From positions 62,001 through 126,000 of the forward strand of contig SVFN01000008.1 in NCBI GenBank assembly GCA_015056815.1: 64,000 nucleotides of DNA, in the 5' to 3' direction. Below are positions 35,401-45,481 of this stretch, piece after piece; within the stretch, counting starts at the first letter, position 1, and the number at the start of each line of letters is the position of its first letter. A program made the translations under genes and the position numbers. Source of the stretch: Lachnospiraceae bacterium (lineage in GTDB: Bacteria; Bacillota; Clostridia; Lachnospirales; Lachnospiraceae). Below the pieces are notes generated by a model. The model had not been told where the DNA came from. It saw only the letters and a list, made by a program, of their open reading frames with translations, and did not search any database.

Positions 35401-38400
35401 GTCTTCTTGGAATTAATATTGCTGAATGAGAATCCTAAAGATACCACCAGATCCACATCGACTTTGAATTTGACCTCCACGCCAAAGGAAATAACGCCGG
35501 GTACCGGGGCATATTCCGCTTCGAACAGTTTGATCTCCACGATCGTAATGGCATCGTGCTCCTGCTCTAACATCTGACTGTACTTCACCGCCAGCCAGTC
35601 AGCAATGCCTTCCGCTTCCTCATCCTCTTCTTCCCCGTCGCCTTCCATAAGGCTCTTTAACTCCTCGGAGATATCCTTGAAGGATTCGCCTACCTCCTCC
35701 AGATCTTCCTGCACGGAGCCGCCGTCATCCGCACCGCCGGTATAGACCATGGCATCTACATCAATTCCGGTATAGGTACCTGTGGTAAAGCTAGGTTTAA
35801 AGATCACATCAACAGGCACCGGAAGAAAACCTGCAACTTCTTTCCATTCCACTTCAGCGCCAAAATCCATACCCAGCTGAAGCTCCTGTGCGAAGTTGGC
35901 TTCCACTTCGATGATCAGCTTATTTTCTTCTTCGGCATCCTCATCTTCTTCCTTCTTGTCATCATCCTTCTTATCGTCATCCTTCTTGTCGTCGTCTTTC
36001 TTGTCGTCGTCCTTCTTGTCATCGTCCTTCTTGTCGTCGTCCTTCTTGTCGTCGTCCTTCTTGTCGTCGTCATCGCCGCCAAGCTCTTTCTCGAACTTCG
36101 GCACTGTCACTTCGATCGTAAACTTCGCATTCAGATTTACAGCCATGCCGCTTGGAAGTTCTTCTGCTTCTCCGATGGTAAACTCCGTCTCCACATCTGT
36201 GATCTCCACACTTCCATCATCGTCATCATCATCATCGTCATCATCCATAAACTGCTTATAGGATTTCACAATGTCGGAATATTTATCCGCATACTTCTCA
36301 TAGATTCCCTGAGAACCACCAATGACAACACCGGCAGAATCTTTTAAAACGATATTGTAATCATTAAAATCCTCTACTCCCGCAAGGCTGGTAAACCCCT
36401 CCGTAGCAAGTGCATTCTTCGCGAGATAAACCGCTGCCTCCTCCACGAAATTGCTGTCCTGAGCCTGCTGTTGTGCATTATGTATAATTTCTTCCTTATC
36501 TTTTTCCGTAAGCTGATCCAGAATATTGATGGGAACCGTATAATGGCTTTCCGCAGAATCCGCAATCCCGGAAAGTGAGGCAGATTTTGTGGTAACGGTC
36601 ACATAGGCACAGTCATCCCCTGTTAAATCTTTTGCACTGCCGCCCTCTACGATTCCGGTAACCTCCTGATATGCACCAACCTTCTTCATGCCGTCCGTGC
36701 CATAGTCACCCTCATAAAAGGCAATAAAATCACCCACATCCAGAGTTGTCTTTGAATCCAGCTTCGCCTCGGCATACTTATCATCCGACCAGTCAAGATA
36801 AGAAACCGGAATTTCATAGGTATTTGCCCTGTCATCCAGCTTCAGATCCGCATCTGCCGGAACAGGCAGAACCTCCGGCGTCCGGAGGACTTCAGACATC
36901 TCAGCATTGCCGTAGTAATACTTATCACCCACGATCTTCGTAACGGAAAGGTACGCCAGATGATTGTCTCCCTCGTTAAACGCTGCCGGATCCTTCAATG
37001 CTTCTGCAGGGTCCATGCCGTCATAAAGCGCAACGGGAGTCCCGATTTCAATATTCTCTCCCTTCTTGCCCTTCAATACAAAATATCCTGTAAGCTCCGG
37101 ATTTTCCGTCTTTTTTCCTGTTGCATCAACCGTGTAAAAGCTTCCGTCGACATAATCAAGTTTACCGCCGTTCTCATCATACAGTCCGTCCAGCTCCGAA
37201 ACGGAAAGCATGATGACATCGCTTGCAAACTCCATATTATTCTTTTCTTTTGCCGCAACGTTTACGTCAAATTCTCTCGTTGCCTCCGGATATCCGTCAA
37301 AGGTCAGGACTGCCGCTTCATCGCTGTCCTCATCTAACTCCGGCAAAGTGATCACATAAGATCCGCCTGCCTTAAAACCATCCACTACCTCCCCGATCAC
37401 ATAATGTCTGCCGGAAAGGATAAATCTGCCGTTTGCGCCTGTTACTTTGATATTGTTTTCCTTGCTGCCATAGTCCGCAGAATCCTCATGACCGATGTTT
37501 TTGACGCTGATCATGTTGTAGACATCCTCTGCAGTCAGATTCTTGTCCGCAGCGTTGATCTTGATCTGATAGTTCGTCTCCACATCGTTGGCTGCGGTCA
37601 CCTTCTGGACCTCTTTTTCAGCCTCGATATTCAGATCCGCGTTTTTCGCATACAGGGTCAGATCGGAGTTTACCGTATCCGTATCCTGCGCTCTTGTCAC
37701 ATTATCCTTGTCATAATACCAGCCAAGGAAGCCGGAATCCGTGTCAATGCTCTTTGTGTCGATATCCCCGATCACCGTGTTGGCAGAGACAGAGACTTTC
37801 CCTAACTTGTTTCCGTTCTCATTATCCACGAAGGTCACCGTAAAGCTATCCTGATCCGGTTTCTCAGGATCTACGTCCACCGGCTTGTAATTTTCGTCAT
37901 CCGGTGTATCCTGTTTGTCACCGGTTCCGGTGTCCGTTCCGTTATCCTCTTTCGGATCCTGCGGATTATCCGGATTATCCGGATTATCCGGCTTATCCGG
38001 TTTTTCCGGATCATCAATATCGCCTGCGTTTTCTTTATCCTGCACATCGATATCACAGGTATAGGTATGGCCGCTGCCAACTTTTGCGGTAATGGTCGTT
38101 TTGCCGCGTGATACTGCCTTTACATTTCCGGCAGCATCTACTTTGGCTGCCTTTGCGTTCGAGCTCTTCCACTCGATCTTCTGAGTGTTTCCCTCTAATT
38201 TTAACGCTGTCGTGTCATCTACCAGCATGGTAAGAGAAGACTCATTTAAGGAAGGATCTTCTACCTTAACCCTGCATTCATATTTTACGCCGCTGGCATC
38301 CGTTGCGATCACAGAGGTCGTGCCGGCTGCTATCGGGGTCAGGCCTCCCTTATCATCCGTCTTCAGAATGGATTCTGCCGCAGAAGTATAAGTCACAGCT

Positions 38401-39050
38401 CTGGAAGTACCTTCCAGTTTTATCGAAGCACTGTCTCCTTTGGCCAGAGTCATTCCGGTCATGTTCAGGTAAGGCTCCTCAACTGTAACGCTGCATTTAT
38501 AGGTCTTTTTGTTTCTGCCTTTGACCTTTAAGGTCGTCCTGCCGGCCTTCACGCCGCTTATCACGATCGTGGAGCCATTCTTTTTCGCGCCTGTCACGCC
38601 TTTTTTGCTGCTCTTGACAGACTTGATCTTCGTGCCTGCCAGTTTTATTTTAACTGTCGTACCTTTGGTAAGCACGACTTTTTTCTCGGTCAGTCCTGCC
38701 TTTACTTTGACCTTGCAGGTATATTTCTTTTTGTCGCTTCCGGTCACAGTAATGGTCGCTTTGCCTTCTTTTCTGGCCGTTATCGTGCCGTTTTTCTTTA
38801 CAGACGCCACCTTCGGGTCGCTGCTTGTTACGGATTTGATCTTCGCACCTTCCAGGTCAAGCGAACATTTCTCGCCTACCAGAAGAGTTGCTTTTTTCGG
38901 ATCCAGACCTGCCTTTTTGGTGCTCTTTGACTGTGACACCGCTGCATCTGCCGCATAAACGGTGGACGCCGGCTGGATCACGGAAACAAGCATGCCGATG
39001 ATCAGTAAGTAGCTGATGAATATTCTGATCTTTCCTCTTAGCTTCTTCAT
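29469..39050 (-). CDS. Giant secreted repeat protein with Ig-like, InlB B-type and Calx-beta-like domains
   Basis: A 3193-residue protein. The start at 39050 (MKKLRGKIRIF) has GAAGG six nt upstream; the frame runs 37 codons further back without a site. Order: signal peptide (1 to about 34, cleavage after VYA); four Ig-like (Big_2-type) repeats (about 40-350), each with a lysine-rich strand ending in CKVKV; a Pro/Asp linker; one InlB-type repeat; a central non-repeat section with an Asp10 run and KKDDD repeats; about 13 InlB B-repeat units (about 1480-2740) with GYxFxGWY cores; a Calx-beta-like stretch (about 2750-2860); and a C-terminal non-repeat part ending in GNWK. No LPXTG or choline-binding anchor is visible, so attachment to the wall is unexplained. 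It is the second of two adjacent giant genes. Confidence 0.92.
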   Translation of the reverse strand: MKKLRGKIRIFISYLLIIGMLVSVIQPASTVYAADAAVSQSKSTKKAGLDPKKATLLVGEKCSLDLEGAKIKSVTSSDPKVASVKKNGTITARKEGKATITVTGSDKKKYTCKVKVKAGLTEKKVVLTKGTTVKIKLAGTKIKSVKSSKKGVTGAKKNGSTIVISGVKAGRTTLKVKGRNKKTYKCSVTVEEPYLNMTGMTLAKGDSASIKLEGTSRAVTYTSAAESILKTDDKGGLTPIAAGTTSVIATDASGVKYECRVKVEDPSLNESSLTMLVDDTTALKLEGNTQKIEWKSSNAKAAKVDAAGNVKAVSRGKTTITAKVGSGHTYTCDIDVQDKENAGDIDDPEKPDKPDNPDNPDNPQDPKEDNGTDTGTGDKQDTPDDENYKPVDVDPEKPDQDSFTVTFVDNENGNKLGKVSVSANTVIGDIDTKSIDTDSGFLGWYYDKDNVTRAQDTDTVNSDLTLYAKNADLNIEAEKEVQKVTAANDVETNYQIKINAADKNLTAEDVYNMISVKNIGHEDSADYGSKENNIKVTGANGRFILSGRHYVIGEVVDGFKAGGSYVITLPELDEDSDEAAVLTFDGYPEATREFDVNVAAKEKNNMEFASDVIMLSVSELDGLYDENGGKLDYVDGSFYTVDATGKKTENPELTGYFVLKGKKGENIEIGTPVALYDGMDPAEALKDPAAFNEGDNHLAYLSVTKIVGDKYYYGNAEMSEVLRTPEVLPVPADADLKLDDRANTYEIPVSYLDWSDDKYAEAKLDSKTTLDVGDFIAFYEGDYGTDGMKKVGAYQEVTGIVEGGSAKDLTGDDCAYVTVTTKSASLSGIADSAESHYTVPINILDQLTEKDKEEIIHNAQQQAQDSNFVEEAAVYLAKNALATEGFTSLAGVEDFNDYNIVLKDSAGVVIGGSQGIYEKYADKYSDIVKSYKQFMDDDDDDDDDDGSVEITDVETEFTIGEAEELPSGMAVNLNAKFTIEVTVPKFEKELGGDDDDKKDDDKKDDDKKDDDKKDDDKKDDDKKDDDKKDDDKKEEDEDAEEENKLIIEVEANFAQELQLGMDFGAEVEWKEVAGFLPVPVDVIFKPSFTTGTYTGIDVDAMVYTGGADDGGSVQEDLEEVGESFKDISEELKSLMEGDGEEEDEEAEGIADWLAVKYSQMLEQEHDAITIVEIKLFEAEYAPVPGVISFGVEVKFKVDVDLVVSLGFSFSNINSKKTIYTIHVLKMKCSEETVELIPPELDFKFYVMGTLEIKVGFEIEFSMKLLEGFLGQVTLTVGVGAYLEMAGFFYYHLHILSGEKTTSYAGALNIAIGIYIEVGVGAQVGKNTKKIKGKIASFDYSLFEKKFPLKEWGENEVPINFVIKQDDIPDINMRQYVKKFAVPDSFYEVTTLALDSGELGSETYDDECYGVELSNPNFSYDEENHMVALSEDYTQETADCDMTLYFKSSTIPLATAMMERKIHIHWDNYLDGYAITPYSQGGSYVEAVVGKFGAEVKKPANPEREGYVFAGWYQDEAYTTPYTFPETIPDHSTEIYAKWNPATNTPYTVYYYLEDKDTEGNYNYEGTQKYRGTTGTTVSPAPKEIEGYVTPAAANVTIEANGSAELRYYYDIKRSKDTFKTGEHGTAPDVVFTTKRGNKVFAPDTAASGYVLTGWKNLATGTVYDMDDITKNGGAIRIADGEDAVYEAQWDLRSDIRYRVEYYVQQPSGAYTVQAMNYGEGKTGQELTMEELRKAVVKASFVDENGDTYMKSGVADSMFTAKDKDGVDILEFEKMTFDGTQTETATIKADGSSVVKIRYKRKPYTVTLAGSGAGDTSSIYTDYTVVYGGKMALPMPEKTGYTFKGYQDEKGQSVETNAETGFAVITVTGDRTFTSKGWTANTYTVNYDANGGTLTGDAAQKFTYDTQKELLEAPAYEGFAFKGWLDASTGKVYEAGEAVKNLSSVPDAILTLVAQWEIIGNDVTYDLDGGIIEEGVNPDSYLVSDTERLLDYPSKEGYTFGGWYDGSKKVVSLPGDNTGDLSLKAKWIPREDTAYSVKHYKRAEKGDGLLLVKQENLQGATGSTVTPATESYEGFTAPAAQSVTITADGLATVEYIYERNTHTLTLALDGGVTTDETVRELSYGESLDLAVPTKEGAVFAGWKADGVVFTQNTMPDEDIVLTAQWEQKAVCVVNHYQMDENGEYTILADVEYLTGEAGTVVTAEAKDYEGFKAAETKAVTLTTNHMEIIALQYEREKHTVTWELGEGTAQNKYTQGEVYYGTAIIAPVLTKTGSTYAWDKTPEGNMGEEDLVYTAEWTKENYEVVFDTMGGTTEGAESVSVTYGGSYGALPETVKANAEFMGWYDARYGGNEVDAETTVTKTANHILYARWNHVSASIIYKGIEATDTNDNPSEYVLGEATAIKAPVREGYKFNGWSVEGDDTLYTSYAIPAESTGDVTLTANWELQTYTLQLYSYSGLYLVKNFKYGEALSGIPTPKNDGYRLMGWKNIADGIVYDSLPEVMPAENLTLVSQWEAVIYHVDVQNLYDGQMDEVTYQIGDAKFLLQPPTKNRTGYDFDGWYTSKGLEAETEISELTPVTYNLSLYAKWVPRTYTVNLYYNGGAAADGTLSEGDTYTYDQGKALSAKNTFTRNGYSFAGWTTEADGQLKYYNGTIIGEGNNLSTGNEIINLYAVWTPVNYNIVYKIGNGAGSQTGSKNPATYNIEGSDVVLVSPDNIVSGYQFLGWYYDTNGNGKADESDESAKNLKLKGESGEKTVYARWGHAGTYSIALKSSTSASPTGDGTSTFTITRTIPAGAETSTDPQRVYYRTVNGTAIGGTADSINFYHVGGQNVFALFSDKECYAMVDNAKKFGTVNKTTGEAAVEFNVTKENITTRYYGNETPRETNGVFAHLFNLSGTTTRYYTAEIYRLTSTEGLVNGIVGTKEATRTMTVPNSRILTSDSIYKNRNKTIDHYSKFDNDSGYSSANGPLDISDMLGKEISYYLQGAGAVAKLKVSAHGNADESWYTSDCTYGLKYKIGSWEVSHNSEFWFDEDAGWEWKEVGNKEVGFDALASGTVYYYGDTGNDGADGTELEVNQHKFELSLTDSSKPDQVGIAPAATTDYKKGDTVKFSVIYDELINSYSNVSVDTSKLTTYMPVTNVKCTGGAGTNILTFEGTAAADFSNTTGNGTGTNEQLMKINPVSGTVKDIKGNWK
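35952..36071 (-). repeat. 15-bp tandem repeats encoding KKDDD
   Basis: Eight near-identical 15-bp units in the giant gene encode KKDDD, with the last copy reading DDDD. Third-base differences (TCG/TCA, GTC/ATC) show the copies have begun to diverge. An in-frame GAT/GAC run encoding ten aspartates lies near 36214-36246. Copy number could vary by slippage without breaking the frame, since the unit is a multiple of three. Confidence 0.9.
37968..38008 (-). repeat. 9-bp tandem repeats encoding the Pro-Asp linker
   Basis: A short array of 9-bp units (GGATTATCC-type on the plus strand) encodes PDN/PDK-type linker residues between the Ig-like repeats and the first InlB-type repeat. It is in frame. 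Confidence 0.7.
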
Positions 39051-39160
39051 AACATACCTTCTTTCCTGTATATCATAGTGGATAGTTGCATACCCTTTCT
39101 CCGTCTTCACTCCGTTTCGGCCGGCGCAGGGCATCCGTCCTGCGCCTCCGGGTAAAAACA
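39051..39160. other. Intergenic stretch between the two giant genes
   Basis: 110 nt. It contains a GC-rich hairpin, GGCGCAGG...CCTGCGCC near 39118-39145, that could be a terminator or processing site. The ribosome site of the downstream gene lies at its end. No promoter was chosen. Confidence 0.45.
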
Positions 39161-42100
39161 TTAGATAACGGTTACTTTCACTGTTTTCTTCTTTCCGCTT
39201 CGTGTCATGATATATATGACAGCTGTGCCTTTCTTACATCCTGTGATCTGGCCGGTCGCTGAAACCGTCGCCACTGCCGGACTGGTCGACCAGTACTGAA
39301 GTTTTGCCTTTTTGCCGGTCTTCTTCTTTCCGTTCGTTAAGACTACAGAAGCATTCAGTGTCTTTGTTCCGTTTACATTAAGGGTTACGGTTTTTTCTTT
39401 TACATTCAGCTTCTTTGCATTGTAGTTTTTGATCTTACTTCCTGCATAAGATACTTCCCTGCTGCTTCCCAGGATTTCTTTCTTTCCGTCCACGATCTTG
39501 TAAGCAGTCACATACGCCTTAAATACCTTGTTCTGTTTTGTTCTCGTGATCGAGAAGGAGGTACGGTTACCTTCGATCATGCGTGCTGTGCCAAATGGTT
39601 TATTCCGTTCTGCGATATAGACAAAGTATCCGTCCGCTCCTGTGACTCTTCCCCATTTCACCTGAAGCTGTTTCTTCTTCAGCTTGATGGAGATACCCGA
39701 ATTGAGTGCCAGCACTGCCGCATCCTTGTCCTCCTGCGTGATCGCCGGCTTCTTCTCAGGCTCCGGTGCTTTTTCTTCCTCCCTGTCAGAAATAAAGGTA
39801 TAGACCGGATTCTTAAAGCTGCCGGAAAGCGCATAATTGGTATTGTCTACGCCTTCCACTCTCGCAATATAGCGTTCATCTTCTTTACATTCTTCTGCAG
39901 TAAGCGGTGTCGCAAACTCTGTATCTTCCTTGGCATAGTAACGTACAATAGGTTCACAGATATCTTCACTTCCTTTGACGATGCCGCAGGTTTCGTCGAT
40001 CGCTGCGACCGGAAGCTGTGCCTTCTCGTCAAAGCTCCAGAGCACCTTCTTGATCTTCGCCTGTCTGATCACTGCCGTCGTCTCTTTCTGCTGACCTTCC
40101 TCTGCCAGGATATAGTTGCCGCTGACTGTATTCTCACTTACCGAATACAGACCGCCGTATGTGATAGCTACTTTCTTCGGCTGTTCTTTGCCCTCCTCAT
40201 TTAAGAGTACTTCTGCCGCTTTCTCTTCGTTTCCTGTTACAATAAAGATTCCGTTTACGGATACAGAGAGCCTCTCACCATGCATTCTGCCGGAAAGTTC
40301 CATATCCTTTGTATCAAGCTTCACCGAATCTGTCGCATCATAGTTCTTATCCAACGCGGTAATGCCGGATACCGTCACAGACTTCGGAAGGATCTTCGCC
40401 TTAAGTTCCTTCGGTCCGCTCTGACCGTCCAGTTCATAGTTGTAGAGGACATCCGGCGTGTCCACATTGTATACCAGACCAAAATCACTGACTGTGACTG
40501 CAATATCCTCTACGGTTCTTCCGGCTTTTGCATACTTCCACAGAACATCTTTTTGTGCAAACTCCGCTGTATAGTGCAGGTGGTCTTTTTCATTCTGTGC
40601 AAACAGGGCGTTTATCTCTTCCCTGTCCGCATCCAGAATACCGTCAAAGGTAATGCCTTTTAGGTCAAGTGCCGCTTTGGTCGTTGCGTTGTAAACTTTA
40701 TCCACAGCCTTGATGCCTGCTTTGATCCTAAAGATCTTCGGCAAGATCTTAAAGGAAGCCTTCGCCGTGCTTGACAGGTAATGTTCGGTCTCTGCCAGAG
40801 TCACTGTGATCCGGTAGGTACCGGCCTGCGTCGGCGCTTCGTTTCCTGCATACTGCCCGCCGTTTTTCATGGTTCCGTTATAAGATACACTGATAAATTC
40901 GTCTGCTGTCTCATCTGTCAGATCGCCATTCTCATAGGAGAATGTCACCTTGGGGAGCTCCTCGCCATACGTTATGCTGTATGCGCCCTCCGCTGTCCAT
41001 TTGTAATTCGTGATCTGTACTTCACTTTCTTCCTTGGTATTCTCCAGAAGATCGTGTACGAATGTGTAGGTTGCTTCTGCGTCTCCGGAAAGGGTATAGT
41101 TGCCGTTTCCCAGTCCCAGTACTTTTACCACATAGGTATGGTCCTCTTTCAGTTCGTCCTCCGACAATGGATTCTGGAAGGTGGTATCCTCCTCTGCGAA
41201 AATGCCCGTCAGGATGGAGCATGCACTGTCATCGCCTTCCACTCTGCCGGAATCCTCCGCGAATGCTGCTTTCGGAAGTTTGGTCTCTTCATCAAGTGTC
41301 CATACCAGTTCTTTTAACTTCACAGGATAGATCCTGCCGGTAACGGTGATCTTACCGATCTTGTAATTCTCTTTCCAGAAGCTTCCGGAAAGCTCAGGTA
41401 CAAACTCTCCGATGTTCACGATCTTATCGGTAACATCTCCGTTCACATCATAGGCAACCTTTTCATCCGCGTAGGTTCCCGTCTCAGGATAGGCATTGTT
41501 TTCACTTAATGTCACAATGTCACCTTCCATCACGCCCCCGATCTCTGCCTTTGTCCAGTCGATCCCCTTCGCTTCGTTCGTATTGTCATAATCCTTATTT
41601 GCTGCTTTTACGCCTGTGACCGTAAGCGTTGCCGGTGAAATGACTGCCGTGGTCTCTTTCTGATTTGCGTCTTCCGACAGGCTGTAATTGCCGATCAGGG
41701 TGTTTTCGCTTACCGACTGCAGATTTTCAAAGGTGAGCGTGACCTTCTTTGCCGCAGCCGCTCCGCTCTCATCCGTAAGCACATCCTCTGCCTCCGGTTC
41801 TTGGCCGGAAACAATAAAGGCTCCCCTTACATCCGCGGTAAGGCTCTCACCCTTTACCACACCGTCAAAGCTGAGACCTGCGGTATCCAGCGCCACCTCA
41901 ACCGTGCCGTCATAGACCTTGTTCTTTGCCTTTACGCCAAGGGCCTTGACCGTCTTCGGCAGGATCTGCGCCGCCGTTTCTGTCTGATTGCCCTCTGCCG
42001 CGATCACATAGTTAAAGAAGACATCCGGTGTCCCCTTCTTTAAAATCAGCGCAGGATTCTCAAAACTTACTGCGATATCCGTCACTTCCCTGCCTGTTTC

Positions 42101-45100
42101 ACTGGTTTCTTTATACAGCACGTCCTTCTGCGCGAAGGCTGCCTCATAGGAGACATAGTCCTTTTCCGCTTTCGCGAACAGTCCTGCTATGGTGTCCGCA
42201 TCTGCATCCTCTATACCCTCCAGTTCCACTTCCGTAAAATCAAGCGCAGCCTGTGTAGTTCCATCATAGTGCTTATCCACACCCTTTACGCCTGCCTTGA
42301 TGACGATGCTCTTTGGCCGGATCACAAAGTCTGCCTCTGCCGTACTCTCTAAGTAATGATCCGTTTCGATCAGCTTCACGGTCACTTTATAAGTACCCGC
42401 CTGCGACGGCTCAGCTTCCGTCTGCACCTTCGAGGTCTTTTCATACGCTTTACCGTTTGCCATGGTGCCGGTGTAGGTATACTCCAGATAAGCAGACTCC
42501 AAGGTATGGTTAAAGTCTTTTTCCACATCCCTGTTCTCATAGGTAAAGGTCAGGGCGGGAAGCTTCTCCCCGTAGGTCACGGCGAAAGGATTTTCCCCAT
42601 TCTTTTGATAATTCGTGATTGTGATGCTGCTCGCCAGCTTGTCAATGTTCCAGAGAATCTCATTCGTTCCCTTGTAATTGTTCTTTCCTTCGATCACGAT
42701 CCTCATATCCTGCTCCGCAGGCTCGGATGCCTCGGAAAAGTCTTCGGAGGTGTAGTCACGGTTTCTTTTTAAAATCTCACCGCAGCCGTCTTTTTTCCAC
42801 TCTAACTCCGGTGCCACCTGATAGCCGGAATAATCAATCTTGTGTGCAAACAGCTCCTCCGGGCTTTTCAGCGTGCCAAGATCAAACGGTACGATATGAA
42901 ATACCGCTTTGGTATTCTCCGCATCCGTCGTCAGGATGTAGTTCGGATTATCCAATGCTGTCGCTTTTACTGTGATATTGCCTTTGCTGACATTGTATGC
43001 CCTGGTGGCTGCCGTATAGGCATTTCCGTATACATCGGTTCCGGTGTAAGCCCATCCATTTACCTTGCAGACATCCTGCTCAAGCAAATCCTGCACGACG
43101 GGAACAGGGGTTAAGTCCTTCGCGTTATAGACCTGTTCTCCGGTCTTTTCCCATTTTAAAGTCACGACAGCCCTGTCCACGGTGTAACTGTGCGTGTTGC
43201 TTCCGTTCGTCGTATAGTTGGGATTATCTACTTCCACAGCCTTTACCACAAAGGCTCCCGCTTCCTTCGGCGCGTCTGCCGAATCCGTATACTTCACATT
43301 TCCTGTGGTCGTGCCGTTATAGACCACCCTGGTCACGTTGACGCTGTCTCCCTCGATCACGTTGGTGGCCTTCGCCGTAAACACGTTGGGTTTCCCGTTG
43401 TAGGTCATCCTGGAAAGTCCCGTCCCGTTTTCACGGTCGCTGCAGGTCCACTCCAGTGTCACCGGCTTCTTCGCGATGGTGAAATCGAGGCTCGTCTCGG
43501 CCGCCGTATAGTGTGCCGTCTCTTTCACGGCGATCGTCACGGTATAGTCACCCGCATCCACAGGCGCATTTTCCGATTCGGCATACACGGTGGTGCCGCG
43601 CCCTTTGTAGGTGATGGAGAGGTCTGACCCTGCCTCCAGCTCCTGCGTCACGTTATCGTTGTTGGAAACATCCATGATCTTATAGTTAAACGCCGCCCCG
43701 CTCACGGTCACCGGATAAGCGGTCTTGTCATAGACTCTCTTTTTATTCTCGTTTATGGTGATCTGTCTGACCGCCTTATAGATCGTCCAGTCTGCGGTAA
43801 TGGAACCCACATAGTTGGCACGTCCCGTGAATTTCACAGTCTGTCTGCCCACTTCATTATAAGAATTATGGCTTAAGGTATAGTCCGTGCCTGCCACCAG
43901 CTCCACCGGCTGTGCCAACGGAGTTTTCGGCGTCGCCGATGAAGTGTCAAACACTTTCTTTTCCACATTTTTCCACTTATAATCCTTCGTCCAGCTGAAC
44001 TCGGTCGGATTGACATAGCAGGAAATATGTTCTTCATCCGTAAGGTTTCGAGGGAAGATCTTCGCCTCACTCACAGACTGGCTTGCTGACTCTTCCGCAT
44101 CATGCTGGATCACATAATAGTTGGGGTCGCTTAAAAAGATCTCCCGGATGAACACCTTCTTTGTATCCACCACGCCGTTTTCCACAGCGCCGTTCACATA
44201 TGCAACGTTTTCATCCTTCACATATCCCTTTCCGTCGATCGTGCACACGGCTTCTTCGCCCGTTTTCGCTTCCCTCAGGAAAAACGCCTTGGCATACGGC
44301 ACGATCTTTGTCCCAAGCACCGCCTGGTCGGACTCCGCGATACCCGTGTGGTTCTCACCGTCGTTCGTGCAGTAGATCTGCATGTCACTGTAATCGATCG
44401 GGGCATCCTGCCATGCATCATAGGTCTTGTTCTTCGCCTTAAGTCCGGTTATCTGCACGCTTCTTCTGAGGATCTTCATTGTGGCAATTTTCTTGTCGGA
44501 AGGCGTATAGGTAATAGAATAAGTAGACGCATCCCTCGCAGATCCCTCCGCCAGGGTAAAGCTCTTGTAGTCCGTCGAGGTGGAAACCGTCTTTTTGTCG
44601 CGGTAGTCCTTCGTGGCATCGTTTAAATACTCACTGTTTTCCGTTTCCAGATAAGCCAGTTGAGACGGTGTAAGGCGGACGTTCGCGCACTCGGAGGTAT
44701 TGACGAGCACCTCGTGGATCTCGCCGTCATAGGTCCGTGTATAGACGGTCTTTTCATCGTTGGGTGAACCGTCCACCGTGAAGGCCAGGATCTTTAAGCT
44801 TTTCTGCTCTCCGATCGTCTTTATTACATTCTCCTTCAGATATTCATAGGAAGATTCCGTATTCATTGCATCCCACAGTACACGTTCCGGACTATTCACA
44901 TGAAAGTTGTTGAATCCGGCAGCGTTCTGGTTCGTCAGATTGACCGCGCCCCTGTCCGTTACGCAAAGGGTGCTGCCGGCTTCGCTGGTCGAAAACAGGC
45001 AGGCTTGTCCGCCGCTTATGTTCAGGACAGCGTCCTTCGTGACAGTCAGAATACAATCATGTTACATGCGGATGCCGTACTTGTATGTAGACCCAGCTCC

Positions 45101-45481
45101 CACCTGGGTACAGATGATCGACAGCTTTCCGTTCACGTCGTCCGCCGACTCGATCGTCAGATTGCCTATCGCATCAATACCGGTCTCATCCGTCCGGATC
45201 TCGGCGTTCCCCTTTAATACGATCGTCGTACCGGGCTTGAGCGTCATGGCGCTGGTACCCTCTCCTGATGTATTCAGAACAAAGCCGTTCTCTAACGTTA
45301 AGATCTTGTCCGACGCATTATAGTAATAACCGTCACCGGAGCTGTCAGTATTGACTCCGACAAAACTCATTCCTTTTGTCACTGCCGCTTTAGCTTCCAT
45401 CTGAAAGCCGGGAACCGGCAGACTCCCGATCAGCATGCATACGATCAGTAAACTGCTGATAAAGCGTTTTGTCTGTTTCAT
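39161..45481 (-). pseudogene. Giant secreted MBG/YDG-repeat protein, interrupted by one in-frame TAA
   Basis: Reading from 45481, the frame is open for 139 codons, meets TAA at 45062-45064 and then continues in the same frame to 39161, 2106 codons in all. The first part has a signal peptide (MKQTKRFISSLLIVCM, cleavage after AKA) and beta-strand-rich repeats. Past the stop, sequence such as LTVTKDAVLNISGGQACLFST reads on smoothly. Later parts hold many repeats of the form KNKxYDGT/ANKDYDNT (YDG type) and MBG-like units, a fibronectin III-like region (LQVKWGRVTGADGYFVYIAE) and a final Ig-like (Big_2) repeat. No frameshift or other stop occurs. Either the gene is disrupted, a base call is wrong, or the stop is read through. 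A GTG at 44897-44899 could restart translation, but would lack a signal peptide. Confidence 0.88.
45062..45064 (-). other. In-frame TAA stop splitting the surface protein gene
   Basis: The codon after GIRM is TAA; the next codons are CAT GAT TGT ATT. A CAA, AAA or GAA codon would restore the frame with one base change. The same frame is open on both sides. Confidence 0.92.

Noticed and set aside
35952-36071. Possible CRISPR array
   Set aside because: The unit is 15 bp with no spacers. It encodes KKDDD in frame with the host gene.
35896-36261. Serine-rich plus-strand frame (SSFL repeats)
   Set aside because: It is the reverse reading of the KKDDD tandem repeats and has no supporting signals.
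44899-45061. A separate gene starting at the GTG at 44899
   Set aside because: Frame, composition and strand-like repeats continue without a break from upstream across the TAA. A start there would lack a signal peptide.
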